From an uncultured Nostocoides sp. (GTDB lineage: Bacteria; Actinomycetota; Actinomycetes; Actinomycetales; Dermatophilaceae), in contig CAKZIH010000321.1 of assembly GCA_936931335.1 (NCBI GenBank), forward strand, positions 1 through 21,385: DNA of 21,385 nucleotides, in the 5' to 3' direction. This document shows positions 8,648 to 15,346 of this stretch, one piece after another (positions within the stretch are counted from its first letter, which is position 1; every line of letters begins with the position of its first letter). The notes beneath the pieces were generated by a model. The model made no database searches. It was not told the origin of the DNA and worked only from the letters and a program-made list of their open reading frames with translations. The position numbers and the translations under genes are program-made.

Positions 8648-8780
8648 GTCGTGCGGGGATCGGGCATGTCGTGCGGGGATCGGGCTGGTCGTGCGGGGGT
8701 ATAGCCCCGCACAACAACCGCCATCCCCGCACCACGCCGCCTAACGCCGCACCACCTCGGCTAACCCCGCACGAGAACCG
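8648..8780. repeat. Inverted 20-bp-period array of GTGCGGGG units in convergent intergenic region
   Basis: Between the convergent flavin oxidoreductase and TPR genes, GTGCGGGG occurs on plus at 8651, 8671 and 8691. Its complement CCCCGCAC occurs at 8705, 8725 and 8765, with one variant (CGCCGCAC) at 8745. Both arms have a period of exactly 20 bp. The innermost pair forms an 8-bp stem (8691-8698 with 8705-8712) around the loop GTATAG. Within a unit, the 8-bp core is usually followed by (A/T)T and a G/C-rich stretch; the remaining bases vary. It could act as a bidirectional terminator or as an array of protein-binding sites. I know no named element that matches. Confidence 0.75.
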
Positions 8781-8800
8781 GCGGGGGGGGCGCCGGGGGC

Positions 8801-9166
8801 TCAGTCGGGGCGGGTGACGTCGACGCCGAGCGCGTCGGCCATGCGCTCGGCCGCCTTCGCTTCCTCCGTGCGACCGGCGCGGTGCAGGGAGCGGATGAGC
8901 AGCAGAACGGCATACGAATTGCCCGGGTCGCGATCCAGGATCTCGCGCGCGGCATCCACCGCCCGCATCAACTGGGCGGAGTGGAAGTAGCTGCGCGCCA
9001 ACAGTTCCCGGGCCTCGCCGGTGCCGGGTTCGGAGCCGAAGTGCGCCAGCAGATACTCCAGCGCCTGCCCGGCTTCGACATAATCGCGGGCGTCGAAGAG
9101 TTGTTGCGCCCACTGGTAGATCGCATAGGGCTCCCGCCCCGGCAGCCGCTCCTCGATGGAACTCAT
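8801..9166 (-). CDS. Small tetratricopeptide-repeat protein
   Basis: A 121-residue, all-helical, soluble protein. At least two TPR-like helix pairs are visible: AQQLFDARDYVEAGQALEYLL at residues about 20-40, and ELLARSYFHSAQLMRAVDAAREILDRDPGN at about 54-83, followed by a third (LLLIRSLHRAGRTEEAKAAERMA). The consensus A-x-x-L / Y-x-x-A spacing supports the call. TPR proteins mediate protein-protein contacts and no partner is evident. The ATG start has AAGGAG about 6 nt upstream. It lies alone between two intergenic repeat clusters, convergent with the flavin oxidoreductase. Confidence 0.85.
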   Translation of the reverse strand: MSSIEERLPGREPYAIYQWAQQLFDARDYVEAGQALEYLLAHFGSEPGTGEARELLARSYFHSAQLMRAVDAAREILDRDPGNSYAVLLLIRSLHRAGRTEEAKAAERMADALGVDVTRPD

Positions 9167-9254
9167 CCCTGCTCCTTGTCCGTTACTCCCGCCAGCCTCT
9201 CATCCCGCCTGGCACCGGCCCAGGGGAAGCGGCGCACGAGCGGCGGGACACCCG

Positions 9255-9369
9255 GCATACGCCCCGCATACCGCGGCATACCCCGGGAAACGACGCATAC
9301 CCCGGAAATTGCCGGGGTATGCGTCGCCAACCGGGGTATCAGCCCGCAACCGGGGTATGCCGGTATGGC
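9255..9369. repeat. 19-bp-period CCGGGGTATG cluster with perfect 15-bp hairpin
   Basis: The 228-bp gap between the narK remnant and the TPR gene holds CATACCCCGG at 9277 and 9296, and its complement CCGGGGTATG at 9312, 9331 (last base changed) and 9350. The spacing within each arm is exactly 19 bp. Shorter GCATAC words extend the cluster left at 9255 and 9266. The central pair belongs to a perfect 15-bp inverted repeat, 9291-9305 with 9312-9326, around the 6-nt loop AAATTG. There is no T-run, so it is not a standard intrinsic terminator. It could hold binding sites for a dimeric regulator or be a REP-like mobile palindrome. Confidence 0.8.
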
Positions 9370-9394
9370 GCACCGTCGAGACAGCAGCGCCGGC

Positions 9395-9612
9395 TCAGCT
9401 AGGCTTGGGGGCTCCCGGGCGGGCATACCGCAGCCAGATCAGGATGGTGTACATGATCGCCCAGGCCACCCCGTTCCAATAGAAGGTCGTCGGCCCGAAG
9501 GTGGTGACCCCCGCCCCGAAGAAGAAGGGCCCGAACGCCGCGATCGCCGAGGTCCAGCCGATCACCCCACCGGCCTGCCGGCGCTCGAAGATCATTGGCA
9601 TCTGCTTGAAGG
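9395..9612 (-). pseudogene. narK: narK remnant: C-terminal fragment of nitrate/nitrite transporter
   Basis: On the minus strand, about 70 codons ending at the TGA 9395-9397 read as the C-terminal end of a NarK/NasA-type MFS nitrate transporter. The sequence STFKQMPMIFERRQ is followed by GGVIGWTSAIAAFGPFFFG and a last membrane segment before a short basic tail. All upstream transmembrane segments are absent. The sequence switches at about 9612 directly into narH codons on the opposite strand. The frame stays open beyond the junction only because it reads the antisense of narH. It is non-functional as a transporter. Confidence 0.88.
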
Positions 9613-10410
9613 TCGAGGCAAGTGCATCGGCTGCCATACCTGCTCGGTGACCTGCAAACAGGCCTGGACCAACCGGACCGGCACCGAATACGTCTGGTTC
9701 AACAATGTGGAGACCCGCAAGCGGATGAATATCTCGTGGTCGGCGAACTGGGATGACGACCTGGGCGGGGCGACGACATACGGGCCGCCGGACCCGATGC
9801 TCACGGGCATCGAAGACAAGGTGCGCTTCGACTTCGAGCAGACGTTCATGTTCTATCGGCCCCGGATCTGGGAGCACTGCCTGAACCCCTCGTGCGCGGC
9901 ACCCTGTCCCAGCGGCGCGATCTACAAGCGCAGCGAGAACGGGATCATCCTGGTCGACCAGGAACGCTGCCGCGGCTGGCGCATGTGCATCAGCGGCTGC
10001 CGGTGCAAGAAGGTCTACTTCAACCACAAGACCGGCAAGGCCGAGAAATGCACCTTCTGCTTTCCGCGCATCGAGGTGGGCATCCCCACGGTGTGCTCCG
10101 AGACCTGCGTGGGCCGACTGCGCTATATCGGCCTAATCCTCTATGACGCCGACGCCGTGCTCGCCGCCGCCAGCGTGGAGAACGACACGGATCTGTATGC
10201 GGCACAACTGGATTGTTTCCTCACCCGGAGCACCCGCAGGTGCACCGGGAGGCGGCCAAGGCCGGCATCCCGGAGGAGTGGATCGAGGCGGCCCGCCGCT
10301 CGCCGGTCGCCGCCGACAACCCGCTGCGCGGGCGGGTCAACTTGCTCAGCTGGGATGGCAAGGGGTTGCCGGAAGGCATCTTCCCGAGCTCGCGGGAGGA
10401 GGACAAGTGA
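9612..10410 (+). pseudogene. narH: narH remnant: nitrate reductase beta subunit, internally deleted and frameshifted
   Basis: Plus-strand sequence of respiratory nitrate reductase beta. It starts abruptly at KCIGCHTCSVTCKQAW, the first iron-sulfur cysteine cluster, so about the first 13 codons are lost. Clear NarH sequence follows, including EHCLNPSCAAPCPSGAIYK, GWRMCISGC and CSETCVGRLRYIG. After VETR (about 9720) the text jumps to NISWSANWDDDLGG, leaving out about 80 family residues. A frameshift at about 10217 moves the frame before HPQVHREAAKAGIPEEWIE. After ARRSPV (about 10308) a second large deletion leads to a short tail ending in the TGA at 10408-10410. The Fe-S-binding subunit cannot be made intact. 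The tail is taken as the NarH C-terminus because narJ starts exactly at its stop. Confidence 0.9.
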
Positions 10411-10496
10411 TGCAGTGGCGGCGCCACCGGCGCACCGAGCCCGCCTTGTCGCCGTACGCCTTGCGCTCGACCTGGCAGGTGACCTCCCTGCTGCTC
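10410..10496 (+). pseudogene. narJ: narJ stub: N-terminal fragment of nitrate reductase chaperone
   Basis: An ATG overlaps the narH stop (TGATG) and opens a frame with the N-terminal look of actinobacterial NarJ: a basic start, then ALRSTWQVTSLLLSS, matching the family pattern of (R)xxWQxxSLLL. After about 29 codons the sequence turns into narI in another frame, and a TAG follows shortly. The rest of NarJ (about 170 residues or more), the assembly chaperone of the molybdenum subunit, is absent. GGAGGA just before the overlap is the original ribosome-binding site. Confidence 0.7.
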
Positions 10497-11129
10497 TCTT
10501 CCACTTCGGGATGCTAGGGGTGATCCTCGGGCACGTCCTGGGGCTGCTCATCCCCCAGAAGTGGGCCGACGCCATCGGCCTGAGCCGGCACGCCTACCAC
10601 GTGATCGCCCTGGTGGGCGGCATACCGGCGGGGCTCATGGCGGTGGTGGGGCTCATCATCCTCATCTATCGGCGGCGCACCACCGGGCCCGTCTTCAGCG
10701 CCACCACGGTGAACGACAAGATCATGTACCTCGTCCTCGGCGTAGTCATCGTGCTGGGCATCTGGAACACGATCGCGCAGTTGGCTGCAGTTCGGCGGCG
10801 AGTACAACTACCGCGACGGGGTCTCGCCGTGGCTTCGCAGCGTCTTCGAGTTCCGTCCGGACGCGGACCTGATGGCGGCCGCGCCCATCGGCTTCAAGAT
10901 CCACGCGGTGGCGGCAGTCCTGCTCATCGCGCTGTGGCCATTCACCCGATTGGTGCACGTCTTCAGCGCACCGGTCGGCTATCTGACCCGGCCCTACATC
11001 GTCTATCGCAGCCGCGGCGCTCGCCCGCGGGTGGCGGGGATGCGCACCCCGCAGGGCACCTGGGACCGGCCCGGTCTGGAGTCCCACACCCGACGGGACG
11101 GCCGACGAGAACCCCAGCACCGCCGCTGA
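10496..11129 (+). pseudogene. narI: narI remnant: nitrate reductase gamma subunit (cytochrome b), truncated and frameshifted
   Basis: The sequence starts inside the gamma subunit at LFHFGMLGVILGHVLGLL and continues through HAYHVIAL, LIYRRRTTGPVF and NDKIMYLVLGVVIVLGIWN in one frame. At about 10787 it shifts to another frame and continues with GGEYNYRDGVSPWLRSVF, LWPFTRLVHVFSAP and GYLTRPYIVYRSR, to the stop at 11127-11129. The first membrane segment is missing. NarI is the membrane b-type cytochrome that passes quinol electrons to NarH. With the N-terminal deletion and the frameshift it cannot be functional. The 3' end looks undamaged. Confidence 0.9.
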
Positions 11130-11172
11130 CCGCCGATCCCGGCGCTTGGCCGCTATCAATCGGCAAAAAGGA

Positions 11173-11206
11173 ACTGACGGGGGCCGCGTGTGCGGCCCCC
11201 GTCAGT
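11173..11206. terminator. Intrinsic terminator hairpin (15-bp perfect stem)
   Basis: A perfect inverted repeat, 11173-11187 with 11192-11206, encloses a GTGT loop. On the minus strand the stem is followed by TTCCTTTTTG, a U-rich tail, so it terminates the 72-residue gene transcribed from the right. On the plus strand the tail is TGCGTTTCGTT, weaker but possibly enough to serve the old nar operon. Confidence 0.85.
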
Positions 11207-11230
11207 GCGTTTCGTTCGGTCCGAGCGGAC

Positions 11231-11449
11231 TCAGTCCAGCGCAGTGATCTCGGCCTGGATGGCCTCGACCTTGTCGCTGCCGATCATGCCGCCGGCCATG
11301 CCGATCGCCTGAGCGGCCGACATCCCGCGGACCATGCCGATCATCGGGTTGGATGTCACGCCGGGGGCGTGCTTCTCCATGATGGCCTGTACGTCCGGGT
11401 CGTCCAGGAGGGTGCCCATCGTGGTGGTGTTGATGTCATAGCGTGCCAT
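11231..11449 (-). CDS. Small conserved protein of unknown function (72 aa)
   Basis: A 72-residue, mildly acidic soluble protein. The ATG at 11449 is preceded by AGGAG about 6 nt upstream, and a strong terminator follows 25 bp after the stop, so it looks like a genuine monocistronic gene. The sequence has a D(I)NTTTMGTLLDDPDVQAIMEKHAPG block, then a Met/Gly/Ala-rich helix and a charged C-terminal helix. From memory, similar segments occur as small C-terminal helical modules in some secreted hydrolases, here standing alone; I cannot confirm this without a search. No signal peptide or cysteine is present. I assign no function. Confidence 0.75.
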   Translation of the reverse strand: MARYDINTTTMGTLLDDPDVQAIMEKHAPGVTSNPMIGMVRGMSAAQAIGMAGGMIGSDKVEAIQAEITALD

Positions 11450-11571
11450 GTGCGTCTCCTGCCAGAAGTGCTACCAACGAGTAACTGTGTGGTCTCAGCG
11501 TAGGTGCGACCGAACCGGTATGGGGTGGCGTGAGGGCGAGACGAACCTCATACCTGCTCGCCCCCGGCGCC

Positions 11572-13818
11572 TCAGCCTTCGCCGCGGGAGAAGCCGGCCC
11601 GCTGCGCTGCGTCCTCGTCCGTGAACCACACGTCGGCGACGGTCGCGTCATACCAGCTCGAGCCGGGGACCTGATAGATCCCCAGCGCGTAGACGCCCTT
11701 GATGGGGTGCCCCAGCGGCATGCAGCCGTCCTCGATCGGGGCCGCGGAGCCGACGCTCCAACCGCCGTCGACCACCTCATGCTCGTGCTGGGCCGGATCG
11801 GCTTCCTGCTGCCACTGCGGCTGCTCGGAGTCATCCGAGGATTCCTGCTCCGCGGACGGCGCGGGTTCCTCGGTCTCCTCGCTCATGTACCCGAAGGGCT
11901 CGGTGACCCCGGCCTCGGAGTCGGTGTCGGGGGTGACCAGGGCGTCATCGCTGCCGCCGTCATCGAGCTTCGGGGCGTCGGCGGTGCCGCCGCATTCGGC
12001 GCTGGCGACACCGGGGGCCTGGACGGGTTCCTGCTGCGCGAAGGTTCCTGACTGAGCGTTGGTTTCCGGCTGAGCGGGGTTTTCCGGCTCGTCCGGGGTG
12101 TTGACCGTGCGCAGCCCGAATGCCGATTTTTCCGACCCGGTCGACGACGCCTGCGCCGTCCAGGTGTCCGAGGTGGTCGCGCCGACCTGCGCGCCATCGC
12201 CCTCCGGCGCCCCATCCGGGCGCGCGGTGTCGAGGTCCGGCGTGGCCGAAGCCGAGGTAGAGGCCGACGTGTCCTGGGTCGGCGGGGCGAAGGACTGGGC
12301 GGCGGGGGTGGCGGAGGAGTCCACCGACGTCACGTCGCCGGCCGGGCGGCTCAGCTCCGCCGGCTCGCCGACGGCGGCATCCCCGGGCGACCAGGTGCTG
12401 CTGGTGTTGTCGCCAGAGACCTCGACCTCCGCCGGGCCGCTGGCGGCCACCGAACCGTCCCAGCCCTGCTGCGGCAGGTGGGCGGGTGCGACGCTATCGC
12501 TGTCGTCGGCAGTCGACTTCAGGTTGTCGTTGGAGGTCGAATTCAAGGACGACGTCGCCGGCGAGCCGAACTCACCGGCCGGCTTGTCGTCGCTTGGCGC
12601 GGCGAAGGTGGTGCCCTCTTCTGCGGTGTCCGAGTAGCTGGGGGCCTCGACCTCCACCTCGTCACCGATCTCGTCGGTCAACCGGTCGCCGGTCACGCTC
12701 TCCTGCTCACCCAGCTCCCGGACGCTCCATTCGGGCGCCGGGGTCGATTCCGATAACGGCGCATCGGTTTCCACGGACTTGGCGGTGCTGAAGACCGGGG
12801 CCTGGGAGACCGGGGCCGCGGTGGATGCCGGGGTCCCCTCGGACGCCAGGCTCGCATCGGACACCGAGGCCACGCCGGGGTCCAACTCCGCGTTGTGGTC
12901 GTCGCCACGCACCGTGCTGGTGTCGCCACCGATGCCCTGGTAGATCACGCGCTCGGTCTGTTCGGTGCGCTGCATACCCGAGTCGCGCGTCGGCGTCACC
13001 TCGGACACCGGGAAGGCGCTGGCGGCGTCTGTCTCGTCGGTGCAGGCCGCGGCCACGCGGTCGGCCGCATGGCGGCCCACGTGCTGGTCGTCGTTGTTGA
13101 CGCTGGTGTCCACGGTGCCGTTATCCGTGGTGTCGGCGTTGCTCATCCCGGGCAAACCGCGCTCGGGCAGGTCGAAGTCATCCGGGTCACCGCTCAGGTC
13201 CGGCATGGCCTCCATCCGATCGGGCACGGCGGCCCGAGCCTCCGCCTCGGCGGCGGCCATCCCGTCCTTTTCCGCCGTGCCCTCGAGGCGCGCCTCGGGG
13301 ATTACGCCATCCGGGCCGGTCTCGAAATCGACGGGGTCACCGTCGGTCCCCGCTGCCGCCCGCTCGACATCTTCGCGCAGGCCCGCTGCGTCATTTTTCT
13401 CGTCCATCGCCTTCTCGCTCACGTTGCCGATTAGCACGTTGTCGTTCATCGTGGCCGCACTACCCGCGAATCCCGCAGCCGACTTCTCGCCCAGCGTCGT
13501 GGTCTCACCCAGATTGGTTTCCGCGACATCCGCGCGCTCGGTGCCCACGACCTCCTCGCGCCCAGCGACCGCCTCGCGCCCAGCGACCGCCTCGCGTCCG
13601 GCGACCGCCTCGCGCCCGGCCCCGGTGCTCACGCGCTCACCCTCGGATGCCGTCATTGCGCTCCGGCCCGTATCCAGCGGACGCGGCGCCGGGTCGATGG
13701 CTCCGTGATCGTCGCCGACCGATACCGGCTTTCGGCGCGAGCCGATCAGCAGCCAGATGATCACCAGCACCATCAGGACGAAGAGGATGACGAGGTAAAG
13801 GTTCTTGCCTTCGGGCAT
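11572..13818 (-). CDS. Membrane-anchored disordered protein with C-terminal sunset domain
   Basis: A 748-residue protein. The start is the ATG at 13818, with AGGAG 8 nt upstream. A transmembrane segment occupies residues about 6-26 and is followed by a basic RRK stop-transfer. About 650 residues of acidic, Ser/Thr/Asp/Glu/Ala-rich low-complexity sequence follow, with no predicted fold. The last 45 residues (HPIKGV...YQVPGSSWYDATVADVWFTDEDAAQRAGF) match the sunset-domain pattern of a Y-x-x-P-G-S-x-x-Y core, a W/C-F segment and an A-x-x-A-G-F/Y end. The frame is open to an earlier ATG at 13899, which has TAAGGT 6 nt before it, so a longer leaderless form is possible. The N-terminus contains a six-residue tandem repeat. 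The role is unknown; an envelope-associated scaffold is a guess. Confidence 0.82.
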   Translation of the reverse strand: MPEGKNLYLVILFVLMVLVIIWLLIGSRRKPVSVGDDHGAIDPAPRPLDTGRSAMTASEGERVSTGAGREAVAGREAVAGREAVAGREEVVGTERADVAETNLGETTTLGEKSAAGFAGSAATMNDNVLIGNVSEKAMDEKNDAAGLREDVERAAAGTDGDPVDFETGPDGVIPEARLEGTAEKDGMAAAEAEARAAVPDRMEAMPDLSGDPDDFDLPERGLPGMSNADTTDNGTVDTSVNNDDQHVGRHAADRVAAACTDETDAASAFPVSEVTPTRDSGMQRTEQTERVIYQGIGGDTSTVRGDDHNAELDPGVASVSDASLASEGTPASTAAPVSQAPVFSTAKSVETDAPLSESTPAPEWSVRELGEQESVTGDRLTDEIGDEVEVEAPSYSDTAEEGTTFAAPSDDKPAGEFGSPATSSLNSTSNDNLKSTADDSDSVAPAHLPQQGWDGSVAASGPAEVEVSGDNTSSTWSPGDAAVGEPAELSRPAGDVTSVDSSATPAAQSFAPPTQDTSASTSASATPDLDTARPDGAPEGDGAQVGATTSDTWTAQASSTGSEKSAFGLRTVNTPDEPENPAQPETNAQSGTFAQQEPVQAPGVASAECGGTADAPKLDDGGSDDALVTPDTDSEAGVTEPFGYMSEETEEPAPSAEQESSDDSEQPQWQQEADPAQHEHEVVDGGWSVGSAAPIEDGCMPLGHPIKGVYALGIYQVPGSSWYDATVADVWFTDEDAAQRAGFSRGEG
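13559..13618 (-). repeat. 18-bp tandem repeat inside the sunset-domain gene
   Basis: Three head-to-tail 18-bp units lie at 13559-13576, 13577-13594 and 13595-13612, with a partial fourth. The first two are identical and the third differs at two positions. On the coding (minus) strand they encode repeated AVAGRE. Such slippage-prone units inside a disordered region can change copy number without breaking the frame. Confidence 0.85.
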
Positions 13819-13905
13819 GATGTCTCCTGTCGTGGCCCGGCGCCGCCGCATACGGGCGAACCGGACGGCAACCCGGAACGGGGCAAACCAACCGTTCATG
13901 TGCTG

Positions 13906-13911
13906 ACCTTA
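13906..13911 (-). promoter_or_regulatory. Candidate -10 box upstream of the sunset-domain gene
   Basis: TAAGGT on minus lies 6 nt before the alternative ATG at 13899 and 88 nt before the preferred ATG at 13818, in the 130-bp gap after the FAD oxidase gene. It could drive either a leaderless long form or an mRNA with an 80-nt leader. Confidence 0.3.
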
Positions 13912-13948
13912 TTGCGCGGCATGGCCGGGCAGATGGTGGGTGAGGCGC

Positions 13949-15346
13949 CTAGTTGGGACGAGCGGGCGGATCCCATTCGACTTCCAGGATCGCCCCGGGG
14001 TTGAGCAGGCCGTGCGGATCGAGCGCATTCTTGATCCGGCGGGTGAGCGCCATAACCTCCGGCCCGAGCTGCGCGGGCAGGGCTCCGCGCTTGAGCCGGC
14101 CCACGCCATGCTCGCCGGTGATCGTGCCGTTCAGGTCGACGGCAGCCTGCATGACGTCATTGAAGGCTGCCTGGGCGCGTTCCAGGGCTCCGGGTTCCTG
14201 GGGGTTGTAGACCACATTCGGGTGGGTGTTGCCGTCACCGGCGTGCGCGACCACGGGGATCGGCAGCCCATGATGAGCGGCGATCTCCTCGAGCCGGCCG
14301 AGCAGTTCCGGCAGGCGGGGCACCGGCACGCCGACATCCTCCAGCAGCAGGGAGCCCTTGCGCTCCAGCGCCGGGAAGGCCGCCCGCCGGGCCGCGCAGA
14401 ACATCTCCCCCTCGTCGGGATCGATGGTGGTCACCACTTCCTCGGCGCCGGCCGCGGCGCAGATCTCCTCGACCGTCGCGGCGTCCTCCGCCCGCGCCGC
14501 GCCTGGCGAATCCACCTGGATGACCAACAGGGCCGCGGCGTCCCGGTTCAGACCCATCGGCCGGAAGTCCTCGACGGCGTTGATCGAATACCGGTCCATG
14601 AACTCCACCAAGGAGGGACGCAACCGGCCGCCCATCTCCACCACCGCCCGAGCCGCGTCCACGACGTTGGCAAAGGTGGCGACCACGGTGGCCGGCGGCG
14701 GGGGCAGCGGCACCAGGCGCAGCGTGGCACCGACGATCACGCCGAGGGTGCCCTCGCTGCCGACAAAGAGTTTGGTCAGCGACAACCCCGCGACATCCTT
14801 GACGGTCTGGCCACCGAGGCGCACCAGCGTGCCATCGGCCAAGACGACGTCGAGACCGAGGACGTAGTCGGTGGTCACGCCATACTTCACGCAGCACAGG
14901 CCGCCGGCGTTGGTGGCGAGATTGCCACCGATGGAACACATTTCGAAGGACGCCGGGTCCGGCGGGTACCACAGGCCGTGCTCGCGCGCGGCGCGCTTGA
15001 CCTGCGCATTGAGGATGCCGGGTTCGACCACAGCGAGCCGGGCCGCGGGATCGATCGCTACCGCGGTCATCCGGTCCACGCTCAACGTCAGTCCGCCTTG
15101 GACCGCGAGCGAACCCCCCGAAAGGCCCGAGCCGGCGCCCCGAGGCACGATCGGTATGCGGTTCTCCGCCGCCCAGCGCACCGCCGCCTGCACCTGCTCC
15201 ACCGTGGCCGGACGCACCACCACGAGCGGCTGCCCCGCCTCGTCACTCTTGGACCAGTCGTAGCGGTAGGCCTCCATCCGGTCCGGGTCGGTGAGGACGT
15301 AGTCCTCTCCGATCGCGTCACGCAACGGGGTGAAATCCACACTCAT
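13949..15346 (-). CDS. FAD-linked oxidase, GlcD / D-2-hydroxyacid dehydrogenase type
   Basis: A 465-residue soluble flavoprotein. The FAD-binding (PCMH) domain is clear, with the pyrophosphate loop PRGAGSGLSGGSLA at residues 68-81 and then GGNLATNAGGLCCVKYG and VKDVAGLSLTKLFVGSEGTLG. The C-terminal domain ends with GEHGVGRLKR (about 410-420) and DPHGLLNPG, standard for the GlcD/D-lactate dehydrogenase branch. Members oxidise D-2-hydroxy acids to 2-oxo acids; the substrate is not fixed by these motifs. No Fe-S partner subunit is adjacent. The ATG overlaps the stop of the upstream PLP-enzyme gene (ATGA), so it is the last gene of a coupled three-gene operon. An ordinary glycolate or D-lactate oxidase role is equally possible. 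Confidence 0.9.
   Translation of the reverse strand: MSVDFTPLRDAIGEDYVLTDPDRMEAYRYDWSKSDEAGQPLVVVRPATVEQVQAAVRWAAENRIPIVPRGAGSGLSGGSLAVQGGLTLSVDRMTAVAIDPAARLAVVEPGILNAQVKRAAREHGLWYPPDPASFEMCSIGGNLATNAGGLCCVKYGVTTDYVLGLDVVLADGTLVRLGGQTVKDVAGLSLTKLFVGSEGTLGVIVGATLRLVPLPPPPATVVATFANVVDAARAVVEMGGRLRPSLVEFMDRYSINAVEDFRPMGLNRDAAALLVIQVDSPGAARAEDAATVEEICAAAGAEEVVTTIDPDEGEMFCAARRAAFPALERKGSLLLEDVGVPVPRLPELLGRLEEIAAHHGLPIPVVAHAGDGNTHPNVVYNPQEPGALERAQAAFNDVMQAAVDLNGTITGEHGVGRLKRGALPAQLGPEVMALTRRIKNALDPHGLLNPGAILEVEWDPPARPN

Noticed and set aside
8648..8780. CRISPR array
   Set aside because: The shared core is only about 8-10 bp with about 10-12 variable bases, the two halves are inverted, and no cas genes are nearby.
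9395..11129. A functional narGHJI operon or a novel NarK-NarH fusion protein
   Set aside because: narK and narH are on opposite strands, narG is missing, and narH, narJ and narI have deletions and frameshifts.
8882..11503. A long open frame on plus (873 codons) spanning the nar region
   Set aside because: It joins antisense of the TPR gene, antisense of narK, genuine narH sequence, then out-of-frame narI. It only looks continuous because high-GC DNA has few stops; the region is a set of gene remnants.
11530..11570. Terminator from the GGGCGAG / CTCGCCC inverted repeat after the sunset-domain gene
   Set aside because: Only 7 bp with a loop of about 16 nt and no U-run; too weak to call.
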